From the NCBI GenBank assembly GCA_963920765.1, contig OY987251.1, positions 6,822,501 to 6,886,500 on the forward strand: a DNA stretch of 64,000 bases. Direction: 5' to 3'. Positions 48,511 to 59,875 of this stretch are shown here, piece by piece. Positions within the stretch are counted from its first letter, which is position 1. Every line of letters begins with the position of its first letter. The DNA comes from Ulota crispa (taxonomy: Eukaryota > Streptophyta > Bryopsida > Orthotrichales > Orthotrichaceae). Below the pieces are notes generated by a model, which searched no databases, was not told the origin of the DNA, and saw nothing but the letters and a program-made list of their open reading frames with translations. A program made the position numbers and the translations under genes.

Positions 48511-48802
48511 AGGTAGGAGGTTCAAAAAGCGCACAAGCTCTAAAATTGCCCACCTCCTCAAATACACTCTATTTATACATGTTTTTTATAGTGATTTTAG
48601 AGCCCTATGCCATATCTCAACTGCAAAATTTCATAACTAATTCCACAAAGCTCCAAAAAATATGAAACAACTTGGGTTAGATGCCAATTCTCTTGTCTAT
48701 CAAGGAAAAATTGCTGAAAAATATAAAAAATATTTCAAGAAGTTTCACCTCCCCAAAATTCAGTTTCAGCTCTTAGATGGTCGATTCATGAATCTCCTAC
48801 CT
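48511..48802. mobile_element. Family C MITE, copy 5, overlapping the KANADI 3' end
   Basis: Ends AGGTAGGAGGTTC and GAATCTCCTACCT; TA follows on the right. The last codons and stop of the KANADI frame (48786-48802) lie inside its terminal inverted repeat. Confidence 0.85.
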
Positions 48803-49057
48803 TAGTGGGAATTAAGTCAAGCAGTTTGGCAGTAGTACCTCGTTGAGAGGGGCTGTAGGTGGGTTCTGGAAGCCAAGGGGTATTCGTTTGCATCGCCACG
48901 GCCGCGTCTTGCCCGTCACCCAAGCTCTGGTAGATACTCAGCTCCAGGTCGAGAACACGAGAATTCGAGAGCTGAATCTCTTTCCTTGCTTGCTCACTAC
49001 TACTCGCAACCGGACTAGACTCAGACGTGGGCGACGTGGCATCAAGAGACGCTGATC
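48786..49057 (-). CDS. KAN: KANADI exon 4 (C-terminal)
   Basis: Acceptor CTGCGCAG| then GSASLDATSPTSESS, a Ser-rich tail, LDLEL and TPWLPEP. The frame ends LIPTKVGDS and TGA inside a family C MITE. An alternative is a donor AAG|GTAGGA made by the MITE end, leading to a further exon I cannot identify. Confidence 0.7.
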
Positions 49058-51069
49058 CTGCGCAGTGTCGCAAGGACAAAACGTCAGGCGTGGTATGTGT
49101 CTTCCGTTGCAAATTGCAGCAAAATTGGGAAAAAAAGGCTTCGCCATAGCCATTTCACCGACCTGGCGCAGGTCCTGGTCTGTCCGTCGTCTTCACCGTC
49201 CTGTACATCTGCATTCCATCCCCAAACACTTGCTCAAAACCCAAAACTCTCGCCAAGCACTAAGCTCAAAACACTAGAAGAAAATGTGCAATAAACAACT
49301 GGTCCTATACGACTGCAAATGTCCGCACCTAAACAACTGTAATTGAGTCGTTGTGTAGTTGTTTAGGACATTTGCACTTGTTCTGAAAGAAGACAAATTT
49401 AGGACACAAGCTCAAAACACTAGAAGAAAATGCGCAATGGTCCTAAAGTACTGCATTGAGTCATTGTATAGTTGTTTAGGACATTTGCAGTTGTTGTGAA
49501 AGAAGGATCGTTTAGGATACTTCTTTCTTCTAGTACAAAAAAGAAAGGCCAAAAAAACGGTGTGGAAAGTAAGACAGAGGATTCATAGCAAGGGGTTTTA
49601 CCTGCAAGTGGCTTTTGACGTGCGCCAAGGTGAGGTCTTTGACGTTCATGAGCTCCAGGACGGATTTTGGAGTGGCGCCTGTGTTTTTTCACATCCAGCA
49701 AACAGGGGGTTATGGTAATGATCGATGTGAAGTGCGAATTTTGGAACCCCATATTAGGTAGATATGGAGCCTCATTTAGAATCAGCTTCAATCAACTTAC
49801 TCATGGGAGGGAAACAAATTTAGGAGTTAATTGTGTACCAAAATGATGAGAAGCTTAGGGTATTTTCACACTTAGGTCTTAAGAGGGGTAGTAGCAAAGG
49901 AGGAAAATTAGATGCATTTGGACACATTTAGACTACAATCATAATGCTAATACCCCTCCCAACACCAAGTGTGAACATACCCTTAATATGACAAGAGCCT
50001 ATTGTAGTATTATGGAAGATTAAAAAGGTTAACGGCACGTTACACCAGCCATCTTGAAAAAAAACATGGTAGTTAACACTCCTCACAAATAGTTGCATAA
50101 CTCCATATCCCATTTTGGGTTCCTGAAAAAACAGGGCATGACGGAAATGGAGAGGTGGAGGGATTTTTGTTTGGACTTACGGTCATGGCCGCCGAGGAGT
50201 TCCACGGCTTGGACGAAGTGCGCGTGCAAAGCGCTGGTCCATCGCATTCGGGGAGCGCGCATGGAGCGCTTGGACGGCGACCGGGGCGGGAAGCGCGCGC
50301 GGAAGCCGACGACGTTACCACCGTCGTGTCGGAAGCCGTCGTAGCTGTTTGCTCCGGTGGATCCGTGCAATGGCGCCAGGTTGCCAGCAAAAGAGGACCT
50401 CTGGTGATCGCCGGGATAGCGATGAGGCTCCGAGCTGGAAAAAGAGTAGCAGGACAGTTTCGGAAGCTCGCCGAAGGATAAAAGCTCCTGATGAACCGCG
50501 CCACGAGGAGCTGGTTCTGTCAGTCGTCCAAGGGAGAGCTCCGGAATGGCAGAAGAGAGCGAGCTGCTGCGGTGAAGATGCTGCTGATGCTGATGCTGAT
50601 GCTGTTGCTGATGTGGATTCTGATGTTGATGGTGATGATGGTGATGCATTCCGTTGTGAGGACGGGCAAAGTCGGTGAGCTTGGGCTCCAGCAAGAACTG
50701 GTGCGAGGCGACGCCGTTGCGGAAGTAGTCGCCGTCGTAGTTGTCGTGGTTGTCGTTAATGCGAGGTGGTCGTGGCGGATTTGCCAAGCACAAAACGGTA
50801 GACGCGCCCACATTGTAGTCAGAGCACTCGCCGTCCGTGCTGGACTTGGTGGGCTGCTGCTGTTTCCAGAGATCGAAGCCGTGAACATGCTCGGGCAACT
50901 GCAGACGTGGCGACGGCGACGACTGACGTGGCGACGGCGCGGGTCGGAGGGTCGTGTCGCCGACGATGCTGCTGTTGGGTGGGCTGATGTGAAGCGCCAA
51001 ATCAGGGCCAATGGAGTGCGTGGTGGAGCTTGACGCACTCATGGATTGGTCGGCGCTAAAGTCTTGCAT
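48786..51069 (-). CDS. KAN: KANADI-type GARP transcription factor, four exons
   Basis: The exons are 51069-50181, 49678-49602, 49208-49163 and 49057-48786, 1284 bp spliced (427 residues plus stop). KANADI proteins bind DNA through a GARP domain and mostly repress, setting abaxial and peripheral identity in land plants. Residues 267-331 carry KRSMRAPRMRWTSALHAHF, VQAVELLGGHDR, ATPKSVLELMNVKDLTLAH and VKSHLQMYRTVKTTDR, diagnostic of KANADI. An EAR-like DLALHI followed by SPPN is at 23-32, a His/Gln tract at 141-167, and a second EAR-type LDLEL at 373-377. The first in-frame ATG is 51067-51069. The 3' end is uncertain because it runs into a MITE. Confidence 0.93.
49163..49208 (-). CDS. KAN: KANADI exon 3 (46 bp)
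   Basis: Acceptor AATGCAG| then MYRTVKTTDRPGPAP. Donor CCAG|GTCGGT; the frame stops two codons later without splicing. The intron to exon 4 is 105 bp. Confidence 0.85.
49272..49535. mobile_element. CACTA-ended MITE pair in KANADI intron 2
   Basis: Two left ends (CACTAGAAGAAAATG at 49272 and 49418) and related interiors (GTTGTTTAGGACATTTGCA twice) lie in tandem, with one right end CTTTCTTCTAGTA at 49535. The preceding CTCAAAA is duplicated too, so this is likely a partial tandem duplication. No clean target duplication. Confidence 0.7.
49602..49678 (-). CDS. KAN: KANADI exon 2 (77 bp, GARP core)
   Basis: Acceptor ACACAG| joins the Arg codon, then ATPKSVLELMNVKDLTLAH and VKSHLQ. Donor CAG|GTAAAA. 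Too short to stand out as an open frame; found by family match and splice phase. Confidence 0.95.
50181..51069 (-). CDS. KAN: KANADI exon 1
   Basis: It encodes residues 1-296 plus one base: EAR-like motif, Ser/Pro-rich region, His/Gln tract (CAC, CAT, CAG codons), a second LSLGR motif and the first half of the GARP domain. Donor GACC|GTAAGT splits the Arg codon of GGHDR. Confidence 0.93.
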
Positions 51070-52274
51070 TGTAAGCTCGGAAATGCGCCACACCAACAGA
51101 TTCTCAGATCCACCTACTACTAGTAAATTCGTGAGAGAATTCAACCATACGACGGCGGTGGCGACGGCACCATTCGCAAGCTACCAGGATAGCAGAGGCG
51201 TCGTCTCAAATAGCATGCACCACCACCGCCGCACTCCATTCTCCGAATTCCACCGCCGAAACTGAAGAACTCATACACACGTCCCCTCAAAATAGATCCG
51301 CAGTCCGAGATTCGACCTGCAATTGGCTACAAAATGCGCCACGGTACTCGAATCGGCAAACACCCCTCCCCACGATTTCAGGCTCCCGGAATGCGAGAAA
51401 TGCGGGGTGCGGAATGGCGAACGCAATCCAGCAATGGCAACGGTAAGCGACCTGGCGTCGTCGATAAAACCTAGTAACCTGAAGAGAAAGAGCACAGCCG
51501 AGTGATTGGTGACTCGACGTTGGAGAAAACCTAGTAAATGGTGGTGGTGATGGTGGTGGTGATGGTGGTGGTGGTGATGGAGATGGCGGTACTGGCGCCG
51601 CAACAGCAGCAGCAGCAGCAGCAACAGCGATGGATGTTACGACCACCCGAAGCGAGCGCCATGCGCGTCGAATCGGAGCGACCGGAACATGCCACAGCGC
51701 ATGGAGCCCTGGCGGCAGCCGAGTTGCAAGGCCCAAGTGAGGGACGACAGCAACTCCGGGGGAAACGAGATCGTGTGCATCCGTGCCCGCCCCTCCTCAC
51801 CCTCCGTTTCGCTCACTTCTTCTTCTCCTTCGTTCCGCTTTGCATCGGCCCTGTGCTCCCGTGCTCCTCAACCTCCTTTCTCCTCACCTCCCGCAAACCC
51901 CACCACCACAGCTCGCACTCCCGAAGCGCTCATAACGAAGTGAAGGTTTGCAAAGCAGCAGCAAAAGGGGTGCTTGAAGGCAAGCCACCCAAGCCTTTGT
52001 GAGCAAGCGAGAGGAGCAAAAGTGAAGGCTTTGCAGGAGGTGCGCGGCACGGGAAGAAAATTCCCGTTTTGCTTGGGAAAACGGAAGAGCTTTCCGGAGC
52101 GAGGCTGCCAAAAATGGCGGATTTAGAAAGTGATGGCGTGTTGAGAGATAACAAGCAGGCGACGGCGACGACGACGATCGTCTCTCTCGCTCGAGGGGGG
52201 GGGATTTCATCTGGCTGTGGATGGATGACGACTGTCGGTTCTGTTCGTTCGTTTGTTTCCCTTTACTCGACTCG
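51070..52274 (-). promoter_or_regulatory. GC-rich leader and presumed promoter of KANADI
   Basis: GC content rises sharply from about 50.1 to 52.28 kb and drops at the J repeat. Above the ATG it holds a GGTGAT/GGTGGT run (51537-51590) and a CAGCAG run (51600-51634). On the gene strand these read as CTG and CAC/ATC runs. Upstream short frames could be uORFs. The transcription start is not determinable by eye. Confidence 0.5.
51537..51634. repeat. Trinucleotide microsatellites in the KANADI leader
   Basis: A GGT/GAT tract followed about 10 bp later by seven consecutive CAG units flanked by CAA. Confidence 0.9.
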
Positions 52275-53726
52275 ATACCCCTGAAGTTTGCCATATTTTC
52301 ATAGATACACCTGCTTTTTCAGGAATTTGACAAAAACTTGGACCAAAATTTTCAGGTATTTGTTTTGTTGTGCATGTCACTGCATGTCACTTCCCTTCTT
52401 CCTTTGTGTGCATGCTTAACCCCTAAAGGATGTTGCTGTTTTGTATATGGACTCCTGTGTTGTATACGGATGGGGTATTTGGATGACACGTGAATTCCTT
52501 TGGAGTTGTAAATTTCAAACCAAGTCAGAAACATAATACTAGTCAATTAAGATTTTTTGGGAAATTTTTGACATTTGTTGTAAAGTTTTTTTCAAGTATT
52601 AAATGATTCTCTTACAAATACATACAACACTTTTGGTAGGCAACATCCTTTCCTAAAGGTCCAAGCCACTTTTTTTGTGAAAGTCATTGAAAACTACCAC
52701 TTTGGGCAAAATGAGTAGAAAAGTAGGAAATAAAGTTTGTTTTGCAAATCCAACCATAGGATCTTGCCTTAGACTAGAAGAGATACTTGTGGGAAAAAGA
52801 TCAGGTCATTCTAGATGGAGAGGAGGGAGATGTTTACATTTGAAGTGAAAAAAAAAGGTTTTTTTCAATGTTGTCCAAAAAATTCAAAAGCCTTTGACCA
52901 TGAAAAAAATTGCTCTACGTAAAGTTGAGATTTACCTTTTCCATGTAGAAGACCAAGTTAGGTGTGTGTGGGAGAATTCTCGAATCAATTGGAACTGTAC
53001 AACACATGGGATAAAAATAGTAAGTAAAAAGAAGTAGAGAAGGAGTCAAATCACTAAATTGTTAAGAATTTAATTATTGAAATGAAAAATGCAAATCCCA
53101 ATGGTTATAATGTTGTAATAAACAATCTTCTTCCTTAGATTTTTTTTTTTTTCCAAAATATTGAAATTTGTGGAAAATAAATAACTTCAAAGTTTATTTT
53201 AGAGTAGAGAATCCATAATTGCCTGCAATCAGAAACTCATCATAACTTTCATCTCATTGATTGAAATGGAATGATTAAAAGCTTCCCAAATATAAAAAAA
53301 TTTAAAGAACCAATTTCAAAAAATGTGAATTTTAAAGAATTTTCTTGGGCTGCCTGAATGGGCAGTCCTCCCCAAATTTTCATAAATTCTTGCATAACTT
53401 CTTTATCAAATGCCAAAATGAAAGCAAAATTAGATGCCCATGTAGGTCTTTGAATTCCACACCTTCAATAAAAGTATCAAAAAACTACAAAAAGTAACTT
53501 ATCCAAAGGTACATGCCCAAAGTACCACTTGTCCCCCAAGGGGACACTTGGACCTTTAGGAGTTAACAAGAAAAAGATAGTGTGCTTACAAAGGGAGAAG
53601 AAAGTGACACGCACAACAAAACAAACGCCTAAATTTTTTGGTCCAAAGATATTTGTGAAATTTCTGAAAAAACAAGGGTATCTATGAAAATATGACAAAC
53701 TTCAGGGGTATTCATGAAATTTTCCC
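52275..53726. mobile_element. Foldback element J split by a TTAA element
   Basis: Left arm ATACCCCTGAAGTTTGCCAT through GTGCATGTCACTT and CTTTGTGTGCATGC; right arm is its inverse, ending GGGTATTCATGAAATTTTCCC. The TTAA element at 52420-53562 occupies the hairpin centre. The outermost left end is missing. Confidence 0.75.
52420..53562. mobile_element. TTAA-flanked element F5, 1143 bp, composite
   Basis: TTAA at 52416-52419 and 53563-53566; ends CCCCTAAAGGATG and GGACCTTTAGGAG. The first 225 bp are a self-contained inverted unit (GGATGTTGC against GCAACATCC, then CCTAAAGG). The rest matches F4. Confidence 0.8.
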
Positions 53727-54172
53727 TTCTTTTTTCTGGCCAATTTTAGCCTAATTTTTATCTAAGATTTCCCATGGCAATCAATATACTACAAAATTTG
53801 TGTTCCTTGTGACTCAAACACCATGTTAGCCAAACTTTGAATGAATGTAGCTTATGTTAAAAACCTCCTTGAATGAACGTGTGTAAATCATTAATGCATT
53901 CCAATTTTAAACAATTTTTTCTTACCTGCGTGCATTCTAGGGTGCGAGTCTGACTACCCTGAGAAAGAAAAAAGAAAAAAATCTTCTCTTGGTATCCTAT
54001 TTTGTGTCTAATCACTCCTTCACCTTTCTTGATGCGATTTTTCCCTTTCTAACTTATGTACGCCCCCACGCTATCTCCTCATTATTCACACTATATTGAT
54101 TATTATTATTTTATTGTTATGTAGATGGTAACTTTTGTACAAAAACTTCGGTAATAAATAATTACAAATAGA
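53727..54172. other. AT-rich intergenic DNA
   Basis: Nothing recognised. Confidence 0.35.
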
Positions 54173-54549
54173 GGGATTGATGTGGGCACACCCAAGATTT
54201 GATATATGCACATCCTTTGAGGGATAAATTTCAGATTTAAACTATGAAAATTTAAATTTGAAAATTTTGAATTTGGATTTGGACTTAGAGACCTTGATTT
54301 AGTTTAGAATCAAAAAGGAAATTACATTGAACAACACTCAATGAAAAAGCTTAACTAGAGGGCAAATTATTACTTTTACTATTGTTTGTAAAAAAAGTTA
54401 AGCTTTTTCATTGGGTGTTGTTCAATTGTAATCTCCTTAATGATTACAAACTAAAATCAAGATTTCTAAGTCCAAATCTAAATTTAAAATTTAAAATTTA
54501 ACTTTTTGATGGTAAAAATTTGAAATGGGGTGTGCATACATCAAAATCC
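54173..54549. mobile_element. Foldback element, family H copy 4
   Basis: Left arm GGGATTGATGTGGGCACACC, right arm GGTGTGCATACATCAAAATCC; inner arms AACACTCAATGAAAAAGCTTAA against TTAAGCTTTTTCATTGG. No target duplication visible. Confidence 0.7.
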
Positions 54550-57011
54550 AAGTGTATTTGTATAGTTTTCTAAATAAACCTTCATTTCATATCTTCTTTT
54601 GACAAACCTACAGGTGTTGTTCATTTTACATCTAAGTAACTTTAACAAAAGTAAGGCAACTCAATGAAAGTATTTGGTGCAAAGGTTGGATAGGGTTTCA
54701 AACCTTGAGGTAAGATAGAGTTCTCTTGAGGAATTTTCATGTAAAAACAATGGCTTTTTCATGCAAAATTTGCATTTTCTCGTAAGAAAATCATTTTTTT
54801 AAAATTGTGCACCTCAGGGAGGTATGCAAAAGTGCAAGCATGGGCTATCTTGCGTGAAAAAACAAGAAGCATAGGCTCCAAAAAAAAATAAGGAAAAAAA
54901 ATCTCAAGCCTTGAATACACCATGCATGAGAAATTAAGCTTTTTCTCTTAAGAAATAGGGCAAGAGGGGGAAAATAAAGTCAGCATGGAAATGAATCCAA
55001 CTTTGAAGGTTCATAATTACTACAACAATAATAGGCCTTCAAATGGACACTGAGTTATTTTTTCCATTGATTCATTTCAAAGATCAATGAAAAGGATGCC
55101 ATTTTGTCAATGTTTTGTTATTTGGTGTCTAAGAAGATGATTAGAACTTAGAAGATGGATAAAGAAAACCCCTTTGAAAGTACTGTTGTAACCTCATTTA
55201 GAAAGAGTAATCATTTTGCCACATAACGTGATGAACCATCATTTTGTGGCCTCATTCTTTGCCGTACAGCTCAATGAGAGGGATACCCAACGTTATCAAT
55301 TGAGATATTGAAGTTGATTGCATTTATTTGGTTTTATGTGTTTTGAATACATTGAAAAGGATTCAGGCACAATAACACAACTGATGTTTCATTTGAGTAT
55401 TATACAAATAATTTGAGGAATTGAAGCGTAATTTTTTTGTTTAATGACCTAAATCCAACAAAGAATTGGATGTTTATTGTGTTTGTTGTCATAATAGACA
55501 TGAACTCATCATCTACCATTCAAATTTTGAAAATGGATTCTTCTACCTTCATTTGTACAACTTGAAAATATAAGAGATTTATAAATTCCAGGCAACCAAA
55601 TAAATTCTTAAGCTTCCATCAAAGTAAAGTTAGCTACTTGATTTATTAGAAAGTCTTAAGCCACTTAATCTCCATTTGTTCATTTTCTAAAATCAATCTA
55701 AAAAGGAGCCATTGACTATGTGTTGTATTGATTGGACTTTGCATTGAAATTCAAATAAATGTTATTGATGCTATAAAACATTATTTCCTAATCTTAGAAT
55801 TTCATAAACCAAATAAACTTCAAGAGAACTTAGCTTGGTGTTATTTCCTTTGTGCTCTAATCTTGATGTTATTTCCTTTGTGCTCTAATCTTGGTATTGT
55901 TTCCTTTGTGCTACAAGCTTCCACTATTATATAAATACTCCAATTTGTCTTGCTATGTACAATCAATTGTACTTCACTTCATTACATAATATCTTACTAA
56001 TCTTCCAACTTTACAAATCCTTTATCATCTAACTTCAAGTTTCAACTATCTTTAGAAACTTTCAACTTGGAACGTTCTTCATATTCCACACTTTATTAAA
56101 AAATGACATAATAAATTTCTCTTTGTTTCCTACTTGGTATTAGCTAAAAATTCTGCACTCAACCAATATGGATATGTTCACAAAATCCTAATCTAATCTA
56201 AACCAACTTTGAGGAGTACTCACTCCAATTGACACAACATCACAATTCTAAACAAAAAACATCTTTGCATTTAGACTAAGCCCTAATTGGCATAAAAGGT
56301 ATGACTTGGGCTTAACTTCAATCAAAATCACTAGCAAACTCTAAACTGGAAATAATTTCAATATAATCACATAAAATAATACCAGATCTTATCATACTTA
56401 CAAAAACAACTAAAAAGCATTAGAAAATGCAAAACCAGTACATATTCAAAACATTAAACAACAATTGTAAATTGGCAATTGAAATTTCATTGAATAAGAA
56501 AAAGTCATAGAATCAAATAGCCCACTTGAGCTAAATTTGCACGCTCTTGTTTGTAGTGGATAAATTCTCAACTTGGTAGCAAGGCCTTTAAACCCTTGAA
56601 CAATGGGAAGGCCCTTTGCAGCCAGAACAATACGGCATATCTTTCTTGTATTTGGACTAGATCCGCACCTCTATTACATTTGAGACCAACAAAGAAGTTG
56701 AAGAATATATCAATGTGGTTCTAATGAGCTCCTTGAGATCCCAAATTTAAAAAAATTATTGGTAGCAAATGACAGCTATACGTCAGCATATATACTATGC
56801 CCTATAGGCGATAAGGGTTAAATGCCATATTTGAGTACTTGTGGATTTAAAGTTTTAAAATTTAATTGATCTCTGTTCATTTCAAATTCTCAAGCTACAA
56901 CTAACTTTTTTGAAAATTATCCAAAATGCTTTTAAGCTTATTGATGTCATATTTAACTACAATCTAGACTATTTGTGTAACTTTGGACTTTGTGTGCAAA
57001 ACATTAAAAAA
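54550..57011. other. AT-rich intergenic DNA
   Basis: No gene was recognised. One 28-bp unit (CTTGGTGTTATTTCCTTTG) is repeated three times at 55834-55917. Confidence 0.4.
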
Positions 57012-58687
57012 GGGTCTTGATACTGCCACACCCCTTTTTGATACTGCCACTTCCCTCCTTTACATCATTATTCAATATTTAGTGGTTTTTGGGGACAATT
57101 TTTTTTTTAATTTTAGAATTAAATAAGTTTAAAACCAAGTGATTTTTTATTGGTGTTTTTCAAAATGATAAACTACAATCAAATTATTTGATAAGAAAAG
57201 AAAATAGAGAGTTGTCTTTTCTTATCAAAAAATTTGATTACAGTTTATCATTCTAGAAAACACCAACAAAAAATCACTTGGTTCGATACTTATTTAATTT
57301 TTATTTAATTTTAAAAAAATTGTCCCCTAAAATCATTAAAATTTGAACAATGTTATAAAGGAGGGGGGTGGTAATATCAAAAAGGGGGGTGGTAGTATCA
57401 AAAAGAGGGGTGGTAGTATCAAAAAGGAGGGTGACAATATCAAAAAGGAGGGTGGCAATATCAAAAAAGGGGGTGGCAGTATCAAAAAGGGGGTGGCAGT
57501 ATCAAAAAGGGGGGTGGTAGTATCAAAAAGGAGGGTGGCAGTATCAAAAAGGGGGGTGGCAGTATCAAAAAGGAGGGTGGCAGTATCAAAAAGGGGGGTA
57601 GCAGTATCAAAAAGGGGGGTGGTAGTATCAAAAAGAGGGGTGGTAGTTTCAAAAAGGAGGGTGGCAATATCAAAAAGGAGGGTGACAATATCAAAAAAGG
57701 GGGTGGCAGTATCAAAAAGGGGGGTGGCAGTATCAAAAAGGAGGGTGGCAGTATCAAAAAGGGGGGTGGCAGTATCAAAAACGAGGGTGGCAGTATCAAA
57801 AAGGGGGGTAGCAGTATCAAAAAGGGGGGTGGTAGTATCAAAAAGAGGGGTGGTAGTTTCAAAAAGGAGGGTGGCAATATCAAAAAGGAGGGTGACAATA
57901 TCAGAAAAGGGGGTGGCAGTATCAAAAAGGGGGGTGGCAGTATCAAAAAGGAGGGTGGCAGTATCAAAAAGGGGGGTGGCAGTATCAAAAAGGAGGGTGG
58001 CAATATCAAAAAGGAGGGTGACAATATCAAAAAAGGAGGGTGGCAGTATCAAAAAGGGGGGTGGCAGTATCAAAAAGGAGGGTGGCAGTATCAAAAAGGG
58101 GGGTAGCAGTATCAAAAAGGGGGGTGGTAGTATCAAAAAGAGGGGTGGTAGTATCAAAAAGGAGGGTGGCAATATCAAAAAGGAGGGTGGCAATATCAAA
58201 AAGGAGGGTGGCAATATCAAAAAAGGGGGTGACAGTATCAAAAAGGAGGGTGGCAGTATCAAAAAGGGGGGTGGTAGTATCAAAAAGGGGGGTGGTAGTA
58301 TCAAAAAGGAGGGTGGCAGTATCAAAAAGGGGGGTGGTAGTATCAAAAAGGAGGGTGGCAGTATCAAAAAGGGGGGTAGCAGTATCAAAAAGGGGGGTAG
58401 CAGTATCAAAAAGGGGGGTGGTAGTATCAAAAAGAGGGGTGGTAGTATCAAAAAGGAGGGTGGCAATATCAAAAAGGAGGGTGGCAATATCAAAAAAGGG
58501 GGTGACAGTATCAAAAAGGAGGGTGGCAGTATCAAAAAGGGGGGTGGTAGTATCAAAAAGGAGGGTGGCAGTATCAAAAAGGGGGGTGGTAGTATCAAAA
58601 AGGAGGGTGGCAGTATCAAAAAGGGGGGTAGCAGTATCAAAAAGGGGGGTAGCAGTATCAAAAAGGGGGGTGGCAATATCAAGACCC
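57012..58687. mobile_element. Foldback element with one massively expanded arm
   Basis: Outer ends GGGTCTTGATACTGCCAC and TGGCAATATCAAGACCC are inverted. The inner arms (57090-57345) form a second hairpin (ACCAAGTGATTTTTTATTGG against its inverse). The left arm has two copies of a 21-bp GATACTGCCAC-ACCCCTTTTT unit; the right arm has over sixty in inverse orientation. TAAAAAA flanks both sides, within the 9-bp range but in an A run. Confidence 0.75.
57357..58681. repeat. 21-bp tandem array, about 63 units
   Basis: Units of AAAAAGGGGGGTGGCAGTATC with GGAGGG/GAGGGG and GCAGT/GTAGT/GCAAT variants, interspersed in higher-order blocks (for example 57600-57790 and 57790-57990 repeat the same order). 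The unit has no stop in most frames, so long frames occur on both strands by periodicity. Confidence 0.95.
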
Positions 58688-58929
58688 TAAAAAAATCTCC
58701 CAATATTGAGGGACATAGGTCTCCCAATGTTTTGCACACATCTTTAGATATATAGCACCCCATCTCTTGATGTTCAACACACATCTCCCATTGTTTTGCA
58801 GAAGTTTTTCATGATATTTTCCATTTCAATTATTGCTTGTAAAACCTTTTTATTATAGATTTTGGTTAAATGTGACATATTGATATTGATCAACAAATAT
58901 TTTTACTTTGATTAAATAAGTTTAAATTT
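58688..58929. other. Intergenic DNA
   Basis: Nothing recognised. Confidence 0.35.
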
Positions 58930-59363
58930 GGGGAAATTACAAATAAGGGCATGAAAACGTAAAATATTACAGATAGGGGTGCAATTTCAAAATAATTACA
59001 AATAGGGGCACACTTTAAAAAAAAATTGTAAGTTTTTGTAAATATTTTTTGGTTTGGACGTTGGTTGATTTAGATACATCACATTAAATGTTAGCTAAGT
59101 TCCAAAAAATTTAAAGTTTCCAAAAATTACCATCTCCTTTACTAAAATGTCTTTTTTAGGTTTAGTTTGGAGAAACTTTTAGGTTTTTCATACTGTAACT
59201 AACATTTAGTGTGATGTATCTAAATCAACCAATGTCCAAACCAAAAAATATTTACAAAAAATTACAATTTTTTTTGAAATTGTGGCCCTATTTGTATTTA
59301 TTTTGAAACTACACCCCTATTTGTAGTATTTTACGTTTTCATGCCCCTATTTGTAATTTCCTC
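58930..59363. mobile_element. MULE-like MITE, family I copy 2, 9-bp duplication TTTAAATTT
   Basis: Ends GGGGAAATTACAAAT and ATTTGTAATTTCCTC with subterminal ACAAATAGGGGCA repeats. TTTAAATTT at 58921-58929 and 59364-59372 is exact. Confidence 0.92.
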
Positions 59364-59372
59364 TTTAAATTT

Positions 59373-59875
59373 CTTTGTTATGATTAAAAATTTGTAAAAT
59401 CCTAATATAAGGAGATTTTGTTTTTGAGCTCATTTGGAAACAAAATTCATGTCTCTCAAGCATGTATTGCATCTCAAATGAAAACTAATGCTTCAAATAT
59501 ATATTAAAAAGATGGAAATGATCCTCATTTTCAGTAATCTTACATCCATGCTTTAATCAAGAGTTGTGTCAAATTTCAAATCTTGTGAATAAAAAAAGGT
59601 AGATTTGTTATACCAATCATGATTAAATAGACACTAGAATCCTCAACTCCAAAAGAATCGGCTGTATACTTACAACACAATTTTGGCCTTTTGGAGTAGG
59701 GAATCAAATCACATGCATAGAAACTTTCACGATTATCTTTGGATAGTACACGTGCAATTTGATTTGTTTTATTTCCTTTGCTTTAAATTTCTTTAGTTTT
59801 GTTTATTTTTATTGTTGTTAGATTCTATTATTGTTGTTTTGTTGATTTATTTTAAAGTAATTGACAATGGGGCTA
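59373..59875. other. AT-rich intergenic DNA
   Basis: Nothing recognised. Confidence 0.35.

Noticed and set aside
50491-51038. Long frames on both strands overlapping KANADI exon 1 in other phases
   Set aside because: Shadows of a GC-rich coding exon; only the phase encoding the GARP domain matches a known family.
57357-58681. CRISPR-like appearance of regularly spaced repeats
   Set aside because: Units are contiguous with no unique spacers, and the setting is a plant nuclear genome.
57336-58784. Long minus-strand frame (482 codons, FLILPPP-type repeats) and the opposite 470-codon frame
   Set aside because: Both arise from a 21-bp repeat whose length is a multiple of three and lacks stops. 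They lie inside a foldback transposon and have no start context or homology.
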